DNA from: Limonium bicolor
Taxonomy: Eukaryota > Streptophyta > Magnoliopsida > Caryophyllales > Plumbaginaceae
NCBI GenBank assembly: GCA_023374045.1
Contig: CM041783.1
Location: 123,939,503 to 124,003,502 of the forward strand
Direction: 5' to 3'
DNA: 64,000 nt
The position numbers were made by a program, and so were the translations under genes. Each line of letters starts with the position of its first letter. Position 1 is the first letter of the stretch. The notes beneath the pieces were generated by a model. It saw nothing but the letters and a program-made list of their open reading frames with translations. It did not search any database and was not told where the DNA came from. Shown in pieces: positions 26,169 through 37,896 of this stretch.

Positions 26169-27819
26169 TCCCCATAATCTCTACACATTCCTCCTCATCA
26201 TTTATCATCAAAACACAACCTCTTCATTCCTAATCTAGCCACACCCTTTCAAGGGTCCTAAACAGCACACAACAAATCCTCCAATCTCATCAACATCAAC
26301 ATAATCACCAAAAATCCTCATGAACACAATATAAACAAAACCTCTAAACATTTGGCTCTTAAGGCCCTCAACTCAACATTAATTCACAACTCCTCCAAAA
26401 CCAACTAAACACCTTCCAACATATATTCCAATCCATAATTTTGGGTTCATTAATTTGTTTACCCATCCCAAACACTTAAACAATTTATAAACAAAGTTTA
26501 AGGTAGTTCTTCTTACCTTAAATTTCACAAGTCTCTTAAATTCTCCTCTTGCTCCAAACCTTCTCCAAAAATCGGCTAAGAGGGTATGGAGTTTCCAAAC
26601 TCCATCCCAACACCCAAGAACACAAAACATACACAATTAATTATCTAAACCCTTAGAAACTCAATTAAATCAAAGGGCTAGAATTAGGGTTTACCTTTTG
26701 AAGCTTTTAAGAGGGATTTTCTCCCTTGAATCAAGAAGGAAACTACTCCACCATTGAAGGATAAATTTGGAGCTCAAGAACAAGGAGAAAACAAGGTATC
26801 AAAAATGGTGAAAAATCAATTACACCAAGAGATGAAGAGGGAATGACTTTTTCTTGGAAATTTTTACCTTAGAAGAAAGAGGAGACTCCAAGCTTCTCAT
26901 TGGTGCCATTTTCTCTTCAAATGGTGAAAACCCATGGAGGTCAACTTCATCCTTTTGGAATTTTGAAAAGAGAGGATGATAGAGGAGGATGAGAGGAAGA
27001 AGAATGTGTGATTTGTTTTTGATTTGGAGCTCAAATGGAGCTTGGGCATGGCATTGAAGTGTAGTAGCCATTGGAGAAGGAGGAGAGAAATCGATGGAGT
27101 GGGGAAGAAGATGGAGCCGTCTGGGAGAGAGGAGAGAGGAAAGAGAGGAAGAGAGAGAGGGGAAAAAGGAAAATAAGGGAAGAGAGAGAGAGTGAGGGGT
27201 ATTTGTGCCCTTTGTTATTTGGCTCTCTCTCTCTTGACTTAATTAATTAGTTAACTAGTCACATGTGAGTGGGCTGTCTACATAAATAAAACCGGCCCAC
27301 CAATATAAACACGCTGGAGCGTTTTTCGTCTTTTGACAGAAAACGCTCGTTTAATTGCCCGGTTTAGTACTATTCACTAACCGGGACAGTTTACCGGAAT
27401 TTCCTCTTTCCTTTAATTTTAATGGTTATTAAACTCCCATTAATGTTTAATTATTGTTATAAAATCAGCTATTATTTTTACGGGGTCGTTTAACTGTTTA
27501 AAGTCACGTTTTCGGGTTTCCTCGAAAAACGCGCCTTAGACTCCGTTAGCGTTTTAACGCATTGTTTGGATCCGTTTTCTTCCGGAATTTCTCCCACACG
27601 TTCTCAGTGTGTAATTAAGGTATAAAAATAATTTATAACTCTAACGAAGGTTATGTACCTCCTAAAATAATTAAATACGTGTTTTCACGTTTTGTGACTT
27701 TTTCGCATTTTCTTTTCCTTTTTGGTTTTCGTTTCTTCACCAATGATCTTAAGGGCTTAATTAGCCTTAGGAATTATAATTATACATTTAATTAACACAT
27801 TAAGGTTTGGGGTATTTCA
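26169..27819 (-). mobile_element. Element A LTR3 (1651 bp, missing its first ~2.5 kb)
   Basis: Corresponds to LTR1 from 8692 to 10341 and ends GGGGTATTTCA, followed by the right ACAGG duplication. It shares with LTR1 several positions where LTR2 differs, as expected if LTR1 and LTR3 are the original outer pair. About 26300-26390 is noticeably different from both. Confidence 0.85.
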
Positions 27820-27824
27820 ACAGG
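27820..27824. repeat. Target-site duplication ACAGG, right copy
   Basis: Matches 6211-6215 exactly. Confidence 0.9.
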
Positions 27825-30195
27825 CTTGGGCGAAATGAATATATATATATATATACAAAAAGATTCTGGTGCAAATCATAATTTCAATAATTAAAGTTAC
27901 CTAGGAATGTATTAAGAAAATGTTGGTATAATTATAAGCTTCTAATATGGCCCAAATGAATTTTAAAACCTTATGAAAATATCCTAACTAAATGAATTAG
28001 TCATAAATGGGTAAAAATGTAATAAAGAGAAATATAGGGTGTGAATACTAATAATTACCGAAAGGAATAATCTTTTGGGTTTTTATAAGTATAAATATGA
28101 ATTTTATAAATTCAGGGTAAATGGTAAAACTAGGGAACTAAGGGGATATCTTCGTAAATACTATCAAGATTGGTCAAAGAATAATTTAAGTGGTCAACCT
28201 TGACCACCTATGAAGGCTGACCAAAATAAAATGATAAGGATAATTATTCCAAGTATACAAAGGAATATTAAGTCAAAAAAAATAACACAAATTATTATTA
28301 TGGGAGTATATGTAATTATCGAAAGTTTTGGGCATAAATGTGGGGTGAATAGTCAATTTTGATAACCTTGTTACATGTTGGTGCTTAAGAATACCCTAAA
28401 ACGTTAGCTACAGGAAAGGACTTAGTTAACGTGTGAGTTGACAATGTGAATGTCCTAGGAGTAAGATAAGTCTCGGATCAATACTTGGGAAGTTTCTAAT
28501 GGTTAATTCAAACCAAGCACTTAAAGACTCACCTAGGGAATTGCACATGTTAACATAGAATAAGTTAGGAAAAATGTCACAACAGTTGTGCATGAAGTCA
28601 TAAAACTGACAAGTTGTGTTGATTAACTCTAGGGCCATAATGAACGCCAACCGGGACCCCGTGTGTTAGACAACTCTTGCTTCAGAATAAGGTATGGATA
28701 TGTGTGGTCCGTATGTTGCCGTGTTACACGGCTTGTTTACTGTGTGCCTTGTGTGAAAATGACCATAAGATTAAAGCATGAAATTGGATTGCTTGCTTAT
28801 CTTGCTTATATGATTGCTATATCATTGTTGCATATTATTTGCGCGCACACAGTAGTTTAGTCCCTTTCTCATTTATGGAACTTTAAGATAAAACACAACG
28901 AACTATGTAAACAAAGAAAACTCCATAAAGGGAAATTCCTCTTTAACCATAGAGGACGTACCATGACACCCATTATGGTGTATATCCATTAATGATAATG
29001 AAGAGCAAATATCAACTGGTGGAACATGAGAATAACCCGGGAAGACAACATCTCGGGCCGCGCGGTATGAATGCTCGGGAGTTGGTATCTGCATCAGATC
29101 CTTCGACCGACTATTGTGGAGCACATCCTGGGGTCTAGAGGTGACCCCTCTTTCTCGACGTACAACGCCGGGACTGAAGGATTGGCAATTTGGGAAGCAT
29201 GACCTGGGGTCTATTGTTGACCCCTCTTTCTCGACTTATGATGCCGGGATTGGAGGAATTAGCTATGGAGGAGACGTCCTCCAACGTGCGGAGATAAAAG
29301 AATTCACAAATAATCCTTAAAGAAACAAGGAAAGATTGGCACCTACATGATATGGTCACGGGATCTAATTATATCCCCAGACTCGGTGCAAGGAAAGAGG
29401 AAGAAAATACACATTATGGGAACAAGAGAAAAGAAATGAAGACACACAACACTCGAATGATCCCATAGTGAGGATCACGGGCATAAATTACCTATGCACA
29501 TGTCTTATTATTTACATGATTGTTGTTGCTATACTAGCAGCTTGTTGTGCTTGGTTGCGTGTTTGATGTTGCTATGTTGCCAGCCTGGTATGCTTGGTTG
29601 TTTGTTGATATTGCTATGCTACCTTTAAGTGTGTATGATATCATGGTGTGTTGTGGTGTGCTTTACTACTTTACTATAGCATGTAAATTGGACTTAATAA
29701 TTATTCGACCAAGTAGTCGTCAGCCCGGCAACATACGGGCTACACATATTCATACTCAGCATAGTTTTGCTGAGTCCTTTATTTTTACAGGTGGTCATCT
29801 GGAACGTGACGGATCGTAGATGGGATGACTACCATGGGGGTAGTCCAACTGGGCAAGACTTGTAAGTAGGGTGTTAGATGTATGGGTTGTTACCATGTAG
29901 AATTAAACCTCGGATGTACTTATTTAGATTGTATGTTTAACGTAATAACTATGTTGTAGACACTCGGTACTTGGGTTGGAATTTAGAATGGTATTTCATG
30001 TTGTATATGATTTTTGGTTGAGGGCTGTTTCCAGTCATGCAGACCGTAACTTGGTGTTGGTAGAGTGGTCATGTCAACCACGTGGGTGGTTGGCGTCTGT
30101 AGCACTCGGATGGTGTTTATACCGCTACAAAGTTAACCTATGATATCGTTAGGCGCTTTGTTTAATCTATGGATATTTTATTCGGGGGTGTTACA
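27825..30195 (+). mobile_element. LTR C, plus-oriented tail of a divergent LTR
   Basis: Ends CGGGGGTGTTACA at 30195, the sense 3' terminus of this LTR group. It contains the usual late-LTR landmarks: an ACTCAGCA/TGCTGAGT hairpin near 29755 and ACCACGTGGGTGGTTGGCGT near 30078. Its TGAAATACC start is not visible. It was probably separated by the insertion of element A and other LTRs to the left. The start on the right of A is the duplication boundary, not the LTR end. No gene. Confidence 0.65.
29127..29260. repeat. Two 76-bp tandem units with GGGGTC/GACCCC hairpins in LTR C
   Basis: CCTGGGGTCTAGAGGTGACC at 29127 and its variant at 29203, each followed by CCTCTTTCTCGAC. Spacing and core resemble the hairpin arrays of the other LTRs. 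Confidence 0.65.
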
Positions 30196-32735
30196 GACAA
30201 ATAATACTATACATGCATTTAAATAGGATTTATATAATTCTTAGAAATTCAAAGGTAACTTAAAACTCAATTTCATAAGCATAAATTAATACCACCCCAT
30301 ATAATATTCTTTTATTAGTATTATGTAGAGGTTTAGTTTATCTCATTAATTCCTTCATATTATATTTTCTATAAGGTATTTTATTTCTTTTATTTATGTT
30401 TAGTATATATATATATACTAGGATTTATTCAAGACATTCTTTATGTAGTTTTATTGCATTTAATTATTTATATTAACTTTTACACATATCTATATCCAAT
30501 ATATGGTTTATAAAATAAAGTATTTTCCTTAGTTCCAATTAAGTATATTAACTTCAATTCTATATAATTAATATAAATGAAGATTAATTTAATCCCTTGA
30601 TTTAACCTAAGTTACTATTTTATTTCTCTCATACAAGTATATATATATATATATAAGTAAACAATTGTTACTTCACTTAAAAGTTAATACCCAAAATAAA
30701 CATACTGTTATTAGATGCTAATTTAGTCTTCTCATATTTTCCCAACCTAAAAAGTTTATTAATAAACTATACTTTAATTTTTGTTACATTAAAAACCTTA
30801 TATTATAAGATAACTTATGAAAAACCTTAGAATTACAATTTTTAAACCTATTTCCTCTTGTCCAAAATTCCCAAATTAAGTATATAGTAACTATAACATT
30901 TTATACGTATTATAAAATTTTTATTTCATAAAAATATCTTTTAAAATTATCCAAATAATTCCATAATACTCATAACTTGCAAAACTTATAACATAGGTTT
31001 AAATACTCAAAACCCATATTAATTTACATCAAAATAAACTAGATTTAATAAGGAATCTATGGTTAAATCTTCAAGTCAAAATACATTCGGGAAGGCCATT
31101 AAATAAATTCAACAAGTTAAGATATTGTTCTGGAATTATAATAACTTATTATACTTTTAATTACCCACGATATAATCTGGGCCGTTCGTTTCTTTAAATC
31201 ACGATCGGACGGCTGCTGAAACTCGAGTTCTTCAGCAACCTTAACCCGACACCCGAGTACTAAATTGTCGATTTCTCTCAACTCACAAAACCAAATCGAC
31301 TGATTTTTGTTCCATTGAACTCGAAATTTCCTTGCGGTTCTATTGATACCAATTTCACTAGCTAACATACAATATACCACAAATATGACTCTGGGTTATG
31401 AAAGTAAGGGTTTATGTTTTACCTGATTCGATTTTAACAAAATTCTCTCAATACAAGGCTTAATTGATCAAATTGGCAGTTGGGCTAGGTAGATAATGCA
31501 AAATCGAGTGACAAAATAGGAGGAATAGAATGGAGACTTACCGGAGAAGCTCCAACGAAGGAAATTGTAATCACGTTTCTGGAAAAATATTCGAACTTGG
31601 CTGTTTCGAGGAGCTAACTTTGGAGATCTATAAAATAAGTTATAGTTCAAATTAGGCCATGTTCTTGGGCTTAATATAAAGAGGAAACATAGCTCTACAC
31701 ATTGATAGCAAGAACTCACTCTAATTTGCAATACACAGAAACAAATCTAAGCCGAAGGTTACGAGTTTATACCTGACGTTTTCTGGAAAAATCTATGATT
31801 TTATGTGATGACAAATCCGAAACTTTAGACACCTGTGTCTTCCAAACGGTTGGGAATTGTCTTTGGTCATCAACATGAAAGTTGTAGAGGGATTAGAGAT
31901 CTTCAAAAAAGCTAAAAAACACGAAATTTGGCTGAGAAACGAAGAAGTTATGGGGAGACGAAGTTTACCTGATTTTAGAAAAATCTGGAATTCTAGGTTG
32001 CAAATTCACAAGGAGGCAACTTTAGATCGATTTTTCCGTCGATGTAAAATGAGTTAGGTAATGTTTGAGTTATGGTTGGAAAGAGGAGATTAAGAAGAAG
32101 AGAATGAAGAAGACAGCACTGGAAAATTCGAAAGGATGAGTGAGATACGGCCGTCACAAGTTAGGGTAAAATACTGGTGAAAATGAGAATACTTAGCCGC
32201 TTTCTGTGCTAAGTACCGGCAACCCGTGTGGTCAGGACACTTGGCACTTTTCAAAATTTTGGCTCTAAACTTCATTCTATCATAACTTTGGCTAGGATGA
32301 TCCGTTTTCGACGTTCTTTTTATCGATCTTCATGGTTTTCCATAACCTATTTATTGGTATAGGTTTCATGGGATGGTTTGACCATTCTCAAAAAGTCAAC
32401 CCTAGCAAGGCTTAAGAAGCTTTAGGGTTTCTAGAATTTTATATAGACTTTTATGCTTCAAATCAATGCTCTAAATATTTCTAAAATCTTTATAATATAA
32501 TTGGAGTGTCTATGAATTTTTCCAAGATTTATTGACTTATAAATCTTGTTATTAAATTCATAATACCATATAATAAAGTAAATTAAATTGTATTATTATT
32601 TAGAATTTAATATAAGAAGTCCCCTAAATAATTTTTAAATAATACCATACACTAATTTAGTGTTTAATAATATTATTTAGGGTTTTTATAAAAGAAATCC
32701 CCTAAATTAATTTAAATTAATTTAGGGGTATTTCA
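30196..32735 (-). mobile_element. LTR F, minus-oriented piece ending at 32735
   Basis: Very AT-rich on the left, with AT microsatellites at 30404-30418 and 30639-30655. It ends AGGGGTATTTCA at 32735, as the other minus-oriented LTRs do. No TGTAACACC start and no polypurine tract after the end are seen. It may have been the target of LTR C. The small frames at 31117-32275 show no recognisable domain. The assignment as an LTR rests mainly on the terminus. Confidence 0.45.
32699..32728. repeat. Perfect 30-bp palindrome at the end of LTR F
   Basis: CCCCTAAATTAATTT followed by its exact reverse complement, ending six bases before the LTR terminus. Confidence 0.9.
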
Positions 32736-33532
32736 ATATTCAAAGTGGAACTAGGATAAACTAGCTTCTTCTTCTTCTCTGTTGTTCGGCTCTGTGAAGC
32801 CTCCCCCCCCCCCCCTTGTGAATTTTTTTTTATAGCTCTAGATGTTCGGCTCGGTGAAGCCATTTTCTTTTCTTGCAAATGTTGTACAACTCTGGACATT
32901 ACATATACTTAGAATTTGAGTAGTGATTGGTTGTGTTGCGGAAACTAGAACCCTAATGATTTGGTTAGGTTCTGAAAATTACAAAAGATAATTTCGTATG
33001 TGATAAATCGAAATTAAAGTTGAAGCCAGAATTAGGGTTTCGAAATTGATTTGGAAAAAAATGATTTAGGGTTCTCAATTTATGAATTAAGTTCCGAATT
33101 TGTGAATTAGAATTCTGGATTTTATAAAATTAGGGTTTTGCAATTAATTTGGGGGAAATATGAAATTAGGGTTTGATATCTTAAAAATTAGGGTTTCAAA
33201 ATTAGAATTAGGGTTTCTGAATAAAATTGGGGAAAAATTTGTAGAATTAGGGTTTTTCTAGAAATTGAGGCCAAAATTGTAAATTCTAGAAATATTTGGG
33301 TGAAATGGCAATTAGGAGGTAATTAAGGGCAAACCCTAAATTTAAGGAAATTAGGCTAAAGTGTGATTTGAAAAAATGTTAGGACAGAAGTGTAAATCTC
33401 GAAATCAAAATTGGATTAGGTTAGAATTAGGGTTTAAATTCGAAATTTTGACCTAGTCAAAATTAAGGTTAGGTTAAAATCAGATGGGGGATGTTGACCA
33501 AGTCAAAATCAAAATGAATTTGGTAAAAAAAG
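32736..33532. other. Low-copy-looking flank with TTAGGGTTT motifs
   Basis: About 800 bp with no gene. It has a C13 run near 32803-32815, two copies of a GTTCGGCTC.GTGAAGCC block (32785 and 32845), and eight ATTAGGGTTT-type motifs between 33030 and 33435. The motifs resemble plant telo-box sequence but are interspersed, not tandem. Confidence 0.6.
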
Positions 33533-33560
33533 GGAAAAATTCACAGAGTACTACTGTTTG
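33533..33560. mobile_element. Foldback MITE, left terminal fragment
   Basis: Starts GGAAAAATTCACAGAGTACT and ends with GTTTG, the target duplication of element G. The rest of the MITE resumes at 49250. Its end pairs with 49601-49628. Confidence 0.7.
33556..33560. repeat. Target-site duplication GTTTG of element G, left copy
   Basis: Matches 49250-49254. Confidence 0.9.
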
Positions 33561-35292
33561 TGTAACACCCTAACTACAATAATACACTTAATAACCATTT
33601 GCAGCGGAAAACTTAACTCGTCACATTACTTAATGGTGTTACACGCCGTTAACCACCCACGTGGCTAACAAGACTAATACATATACATCGTATCGGTCTG
33701 ATGGACTAGATTCTTGAGCAACTACACATTACTATCCCTTTCCATTAACAACAACCAACATACATAAACATTCCAATTGTACCGAGTATTTACCAACTGA
33801 TGCCGATAACAATTTCGGTCTTACTACACCTACGATACATAAACAATTTAAATGGCTACCCATGTACAAACGACTACCCCGTCCTACTCTCGAACGGCTT
33901 CCAGCTCCTTGTACCTGAAATAGGAAAGAGAAGAAAGGGTGGCCCCCAAGGGGCTCAGCACCTTTGCTGGTATGGTAATCCCGCAGCCCGTATGCTACCG
34001 GGCCACACACAACTATTTGTCGTCTTAGCATGCGGTTGATTACATTTGAATCATGCATATACACCAATAACACAAAAACACATTACAACCCACAACCGAG
34101 GTCACAACAAATACAGACAACACATCTACACCTAATAAATCACTCTTTGTGTCCTTTGACCCTAAAGTGTTTCTCCCTTAAAGGAGCTATTTCCTTAACA
34201 GACGACACTTACCCACTAGTCGGGTTTCCATAAACGTCTCTTTTACAAACTGGGATTCATATCCATGATCCACATATTTCACATTTAAACAACATATAAC
34301 ATCACATCGCAAATAACATTACAGAACACCTATAACACATAACATAACGGGTACGGATCTCTTTGGGAACCGCCCTAAGCATAGTTAGTTCACTGGGAGA
34401 GCCTAGAGGATGATGTCAAACTCTTGCTAAGCTCGTTTACATAACTCGTTACCGTCCTGTTAGACGAACGGATAACTTAACATAAAGATGGATCGGATAT
34501 AGTGATCTGAACACAACGTACATAATCCCCAACAGACGTGAGTCAAGAGCCTTGGTTAAGCTCAGTTGTGATCGAAGACCAATGAAGGAAGACAACCAAC
34601 AGAGAGGAAGCTGAAGAAACAGTATACAACAACTCCCAAACAACGCGCGACCGGAACTACTGGATTCCTCACCCCCCATTATATATAAATATTCAGAGAT
34701 AAAGACTCCGATGTGGAACCTATCACATCAGCACACAATACGGTATTATAACTGAGTTAACCACACAAAGGAGGGTCGTACATTTACAGAAACATCACAC
34801 ACAACATCACACAACAATCTCACACATAGCCATGGTTAGAACGTTCCTTAGGTCGGAAACGTTATTCCCGGATACCGTTCTCTTACGTTTACCTAATAAT
34901 GGTTAACTAGCCTTTCATGCGCATTCGAGGTTGCCGGTATCGGTACGCAAACACACATCAACAATAACGACTGTAAACTCGTTTCATGATTTATCTTATA
35001 ACGTGGCAAACATATAGAAAAACACATTGGCATACAAGCCGGTGTAATCCGGTAGGACACAGGTTGCAAGAAAACCATACCTTGGCCCTTGCTGCATACG
35101 AGTCCTGCCAAACGTAATTCCTAAACATGATTAGTAATGTCGGTTAATTAACTTATTTAACTTTTGAATAACTAAGTGTTTTTACATGATTATATGTCAT
35201 GTTTCCTTACTTAATTCACACTTGATTATCCCTGTTATACCCACTAGGGTTTACTACTTAACTCACTCTTGTTTGTTTTTTTTTTAACTTTT

Positions 35293-35545
35293 GGGTCCGA
35301 CCGACCCAACCAACTGGGTCGGACCCTTCCAGTAATTCTCGGATTTGAAAATTCCACTTCGTCCGACCCACGTCCGACCCAAGTCCTCTGGGTCGGACCA
35401 TTCCAGCAATTTTACCGTCTTTTAAACTCACCCGACCGACCCATGTCCGACCCAAGTCCCCTGGGTCGGACCTTTCCAGAACCATTTATGGGCGACTAAC
35501 AGAGGCCGACCGACCCAACCTAGGGTCGGTCCCCTGGGTCGGTCC
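35293..35545. repeat. Hairpin array in G left LTR (four units)
   Basis: Units of about 66-72 bp built on GGGTCCGACC and CTGGGTCGGACC, with TTCCAG..AATT spacers. Same mid-LTR position as in A, B and I. Confidence 0.8.
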
Positions 35546-37430
35546 ACAACAGAACATGTCCAAACCTTGTCAAATCTTTGCCAAACTTTTCCTCAAACCT
35601 CCTAGTATGTCCTAACACCCTTAGGCACTTCAAACACACCTTTAGCCATGCACTAAACCCCTTAAATCACACACCAAAACCATCTTGACCATTACACAAA
35701 TTTCTTACCAAAATTCCTAGCACTTGTAATGTTTTCTCCTTAGGATTTCTAAGTGGTGAGTCATGCTTATAACACCAACTAACCAAAATGTTACCTTAGT
35801 TATACTACCACTACTCCTTGAGTACTATGTTCCCCAAGGCAATGCCCATGCATCTTTAGCAACTAGAACACTTTAATTCTTTTTCTTCACCATCTTAACA
35901 CTTAACAATTCCTAGTACCTCCTAGGTCATAAAATCCCATTACAACACATAAACTCCTTTGTTTATCAACTAAATTTTGTCATAGCTTCTCTTGTATATT
36001 CTCACACCCAAACCCTTAGGTTTTCACCTTTTCACGACCAAAAACACTTAATCACTTAATACACATTCCTTACACACAAACATATTGTTTTTCCTCCTTT
36101 ACCCATCCAAGACATTCATCTTCACAAAGAATGTTCTTTACACACAACTAATTCCTTAAACAACAGTACATCACAATATAGTGCATAAACTCAAACTGCT
36201 TGGCACTTAGGCCCTTAAATAACATGGCTCTTAGGCCCTTAAATTGCATAAACCTTAAACACTGAATTTCCACATTTAAATGCCTTCAACCTGCGAATAC
36301 ACTCAACATCACATATGCCCTTTAATAGTTTCCTTGAGAGCATTTTACTAGGTCATTCACCATTGGCTCCTTAGGTATTTTATTAAGCAAATCAAGCTCA
36401 CTTTTCCTAAGGCATTTAAACTACATTGAGATAGTTTGTTTACCTCTTTTCCTCTCATACTTCTTTCTTGTTCCTTGAACTGAAAATCTGCAAGGAGTTT
36501 GATCACTTGTCAACTTTCTAGTCAATATACATACAAGGGTAATGAGCATTAAGTTTCATACTTAAACTCACATATAAACCCTAAATTTACATAAGTGTTT
36601 TAAACATTTAAAATAGAAGTTTACCTTGGAATTTGAAAGAGAGCTTGAATATGTAACAAGAGAGGACTCCTCCTAGTCCATTGGAGATCATTTCAAGCTA
36701 AATTAAGAGCAAGAGAATGCACCATTATGTGGTGAATTTTCGGCCATGAATGGAAATGAAGGAAACATGGATTTTCTTTTATCTTTATTACCTTAGAGCA
36801 AAGGAGAACAACAATGTGCAAGAAGGTGAGCTTTTCCTCCTTCAATGGAGATTCTCCATGGAATCAAACTTGAGCTCTTGAAGATTTGAAAAGATAGAAG
36901 TGTAGAGCTTGGTCTAACTAAGACAAATATTGTCTTAGAATTTGATTTGGAGCATAGAGTTGGATTTGGCAAGGAAATGAAGATGAAGAAGAGAGGTTAC
37001 TATAGCAAATCGTTTTTGAAGAAGAGAGGAGAGGATGAAGACGTTGGGAACAAGGAGAAAAGAAGAGAATGAGGTGAGAGGTCTACCTTTGAAGATATTT
37101 ATGTTAAAAGCAAAAGTAACCTTTACTTACTTTTCTTTCTTTCTTTAAATTTACTAGCACATGGTGGTGAGTCACCACATAGGAAACCGTCCCCCCTCCT
37201 TCAATTAATAGACCTAAGGCCTTGTTTGACCATTAAAACAACTTATGTTGACTTATATTGTAAACTAGCTTATTTTTGTTACTATTCATAAACTAAGGCA
37301 CATATTTGTGAAATTTTTTATTTCCCATTGATTTAGACTTCCTAATGTGATACTAAGTAGTACACATGTTAATTAAAGAGTAATGATGGACATTTAGCCA
37401 CTGAAAACTCATTTACAAGACAATTTTTCA

Positions 37431-37464
37431 AAAATGTGCTTTAAGACTCCTTAAAGCACATTTT
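37431..37464. repeat. U3 hairpin in G left LTR
   Basis: AAAATGTGCTTTAAG pairs perfectly with CTTAAAGCACATTTT around a four-base loop. It recurs at 48784-48817 and 54378-54411. Confidence 0.85.
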
Positions 37465-37896
37465 GTGTTTTAACTTGTTTTCAAGCTTGGTTTTCTTTGG
37501 TAATTGGTTTAATATGTTAATTAACACATAATTAAGGTATAGGTATGACCTTTAGGTCTTATACAAACTTATCCCAAGCTTAGAGCACATTTTTGCACAT
37601 AATGACTTTAAGGTATTTATTTGTGTTTTCTTTGGTTTAATTGTCTACCAAGGTTTCATAAGGACTTAATTAGCCTTATTAAATCATAATTGAATATTAT
37701 TAAGTCTTGGTAGGCTCTTTGGGTCCTAACCAAGCTCACTCCAAGCTTAGAGCATGTTTTTGCTCAAACTGTATTTATGGTACTTTATTGTTTTTACTAT
37801 GGTTTAAATTATACACTGATGCTTCTAAGGCACTTTTTAGCCTTTAAATATCATAGTTTAGTATTTAAACAATATATCAAGGTTTGGGGTATTTCA

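Larger units (their letters stand above)
6216..27819 (-). mobile_element. Composite non-autonomous LTR element A (three LTRs)
   Basis: A 21.6-kb minus-strand element bounded by ACAGG duplications. The order is LTR1 (6216-10341), internal copy 1 (10342-19899, interrupted by solo LTR B), LTR2 (19900-24002), internal copy 2 (24003-26168, truncated) and LTR3 (26169-27819, partial). Orientation follows from the PBS next to LTR2 and the polypurine tract next to LTR1, both reading on the minus strand. The internal domain, about 5.1 kb without the nested LTR, has no gag or pol frame, so it is LARD-like. The single outer duplication means one insertion event. The extra LTR and internal copy are best explained by later unequal recombination plus a deletion. 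Confidence 0.85.
33561..37896 (-). mobile_element. Element G left LTR (4336 bp, sense 3' LTR)
   Basis: Starts TGTAACACCCT and ends GGGGTATTTCA. It carries the hairpin array 35293-35545 and the U3 hairpin 37431-37464. No gene. Confidence 0.9.

Noticed and set aside
28440..30200. LTR C as a short element with GACAA duplication (28440-28444 and 30196-30200)
   Set aside because: A five-base match followed by TG is expected by chance at this scale, and the sequence at 28445 does not resemble the TGAAATACC start of the family.
33025..33435. Interstitial telomere array
   Set aside because: Copies are not in tandem and the spacing is irregular.
33732..34073. 113-codon frame repeated at 45108-45449
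   Set aside because: It is conserved only because both are LTRs of the same element. There is no domain, and the counterpart in LTR A does not keep the frame.
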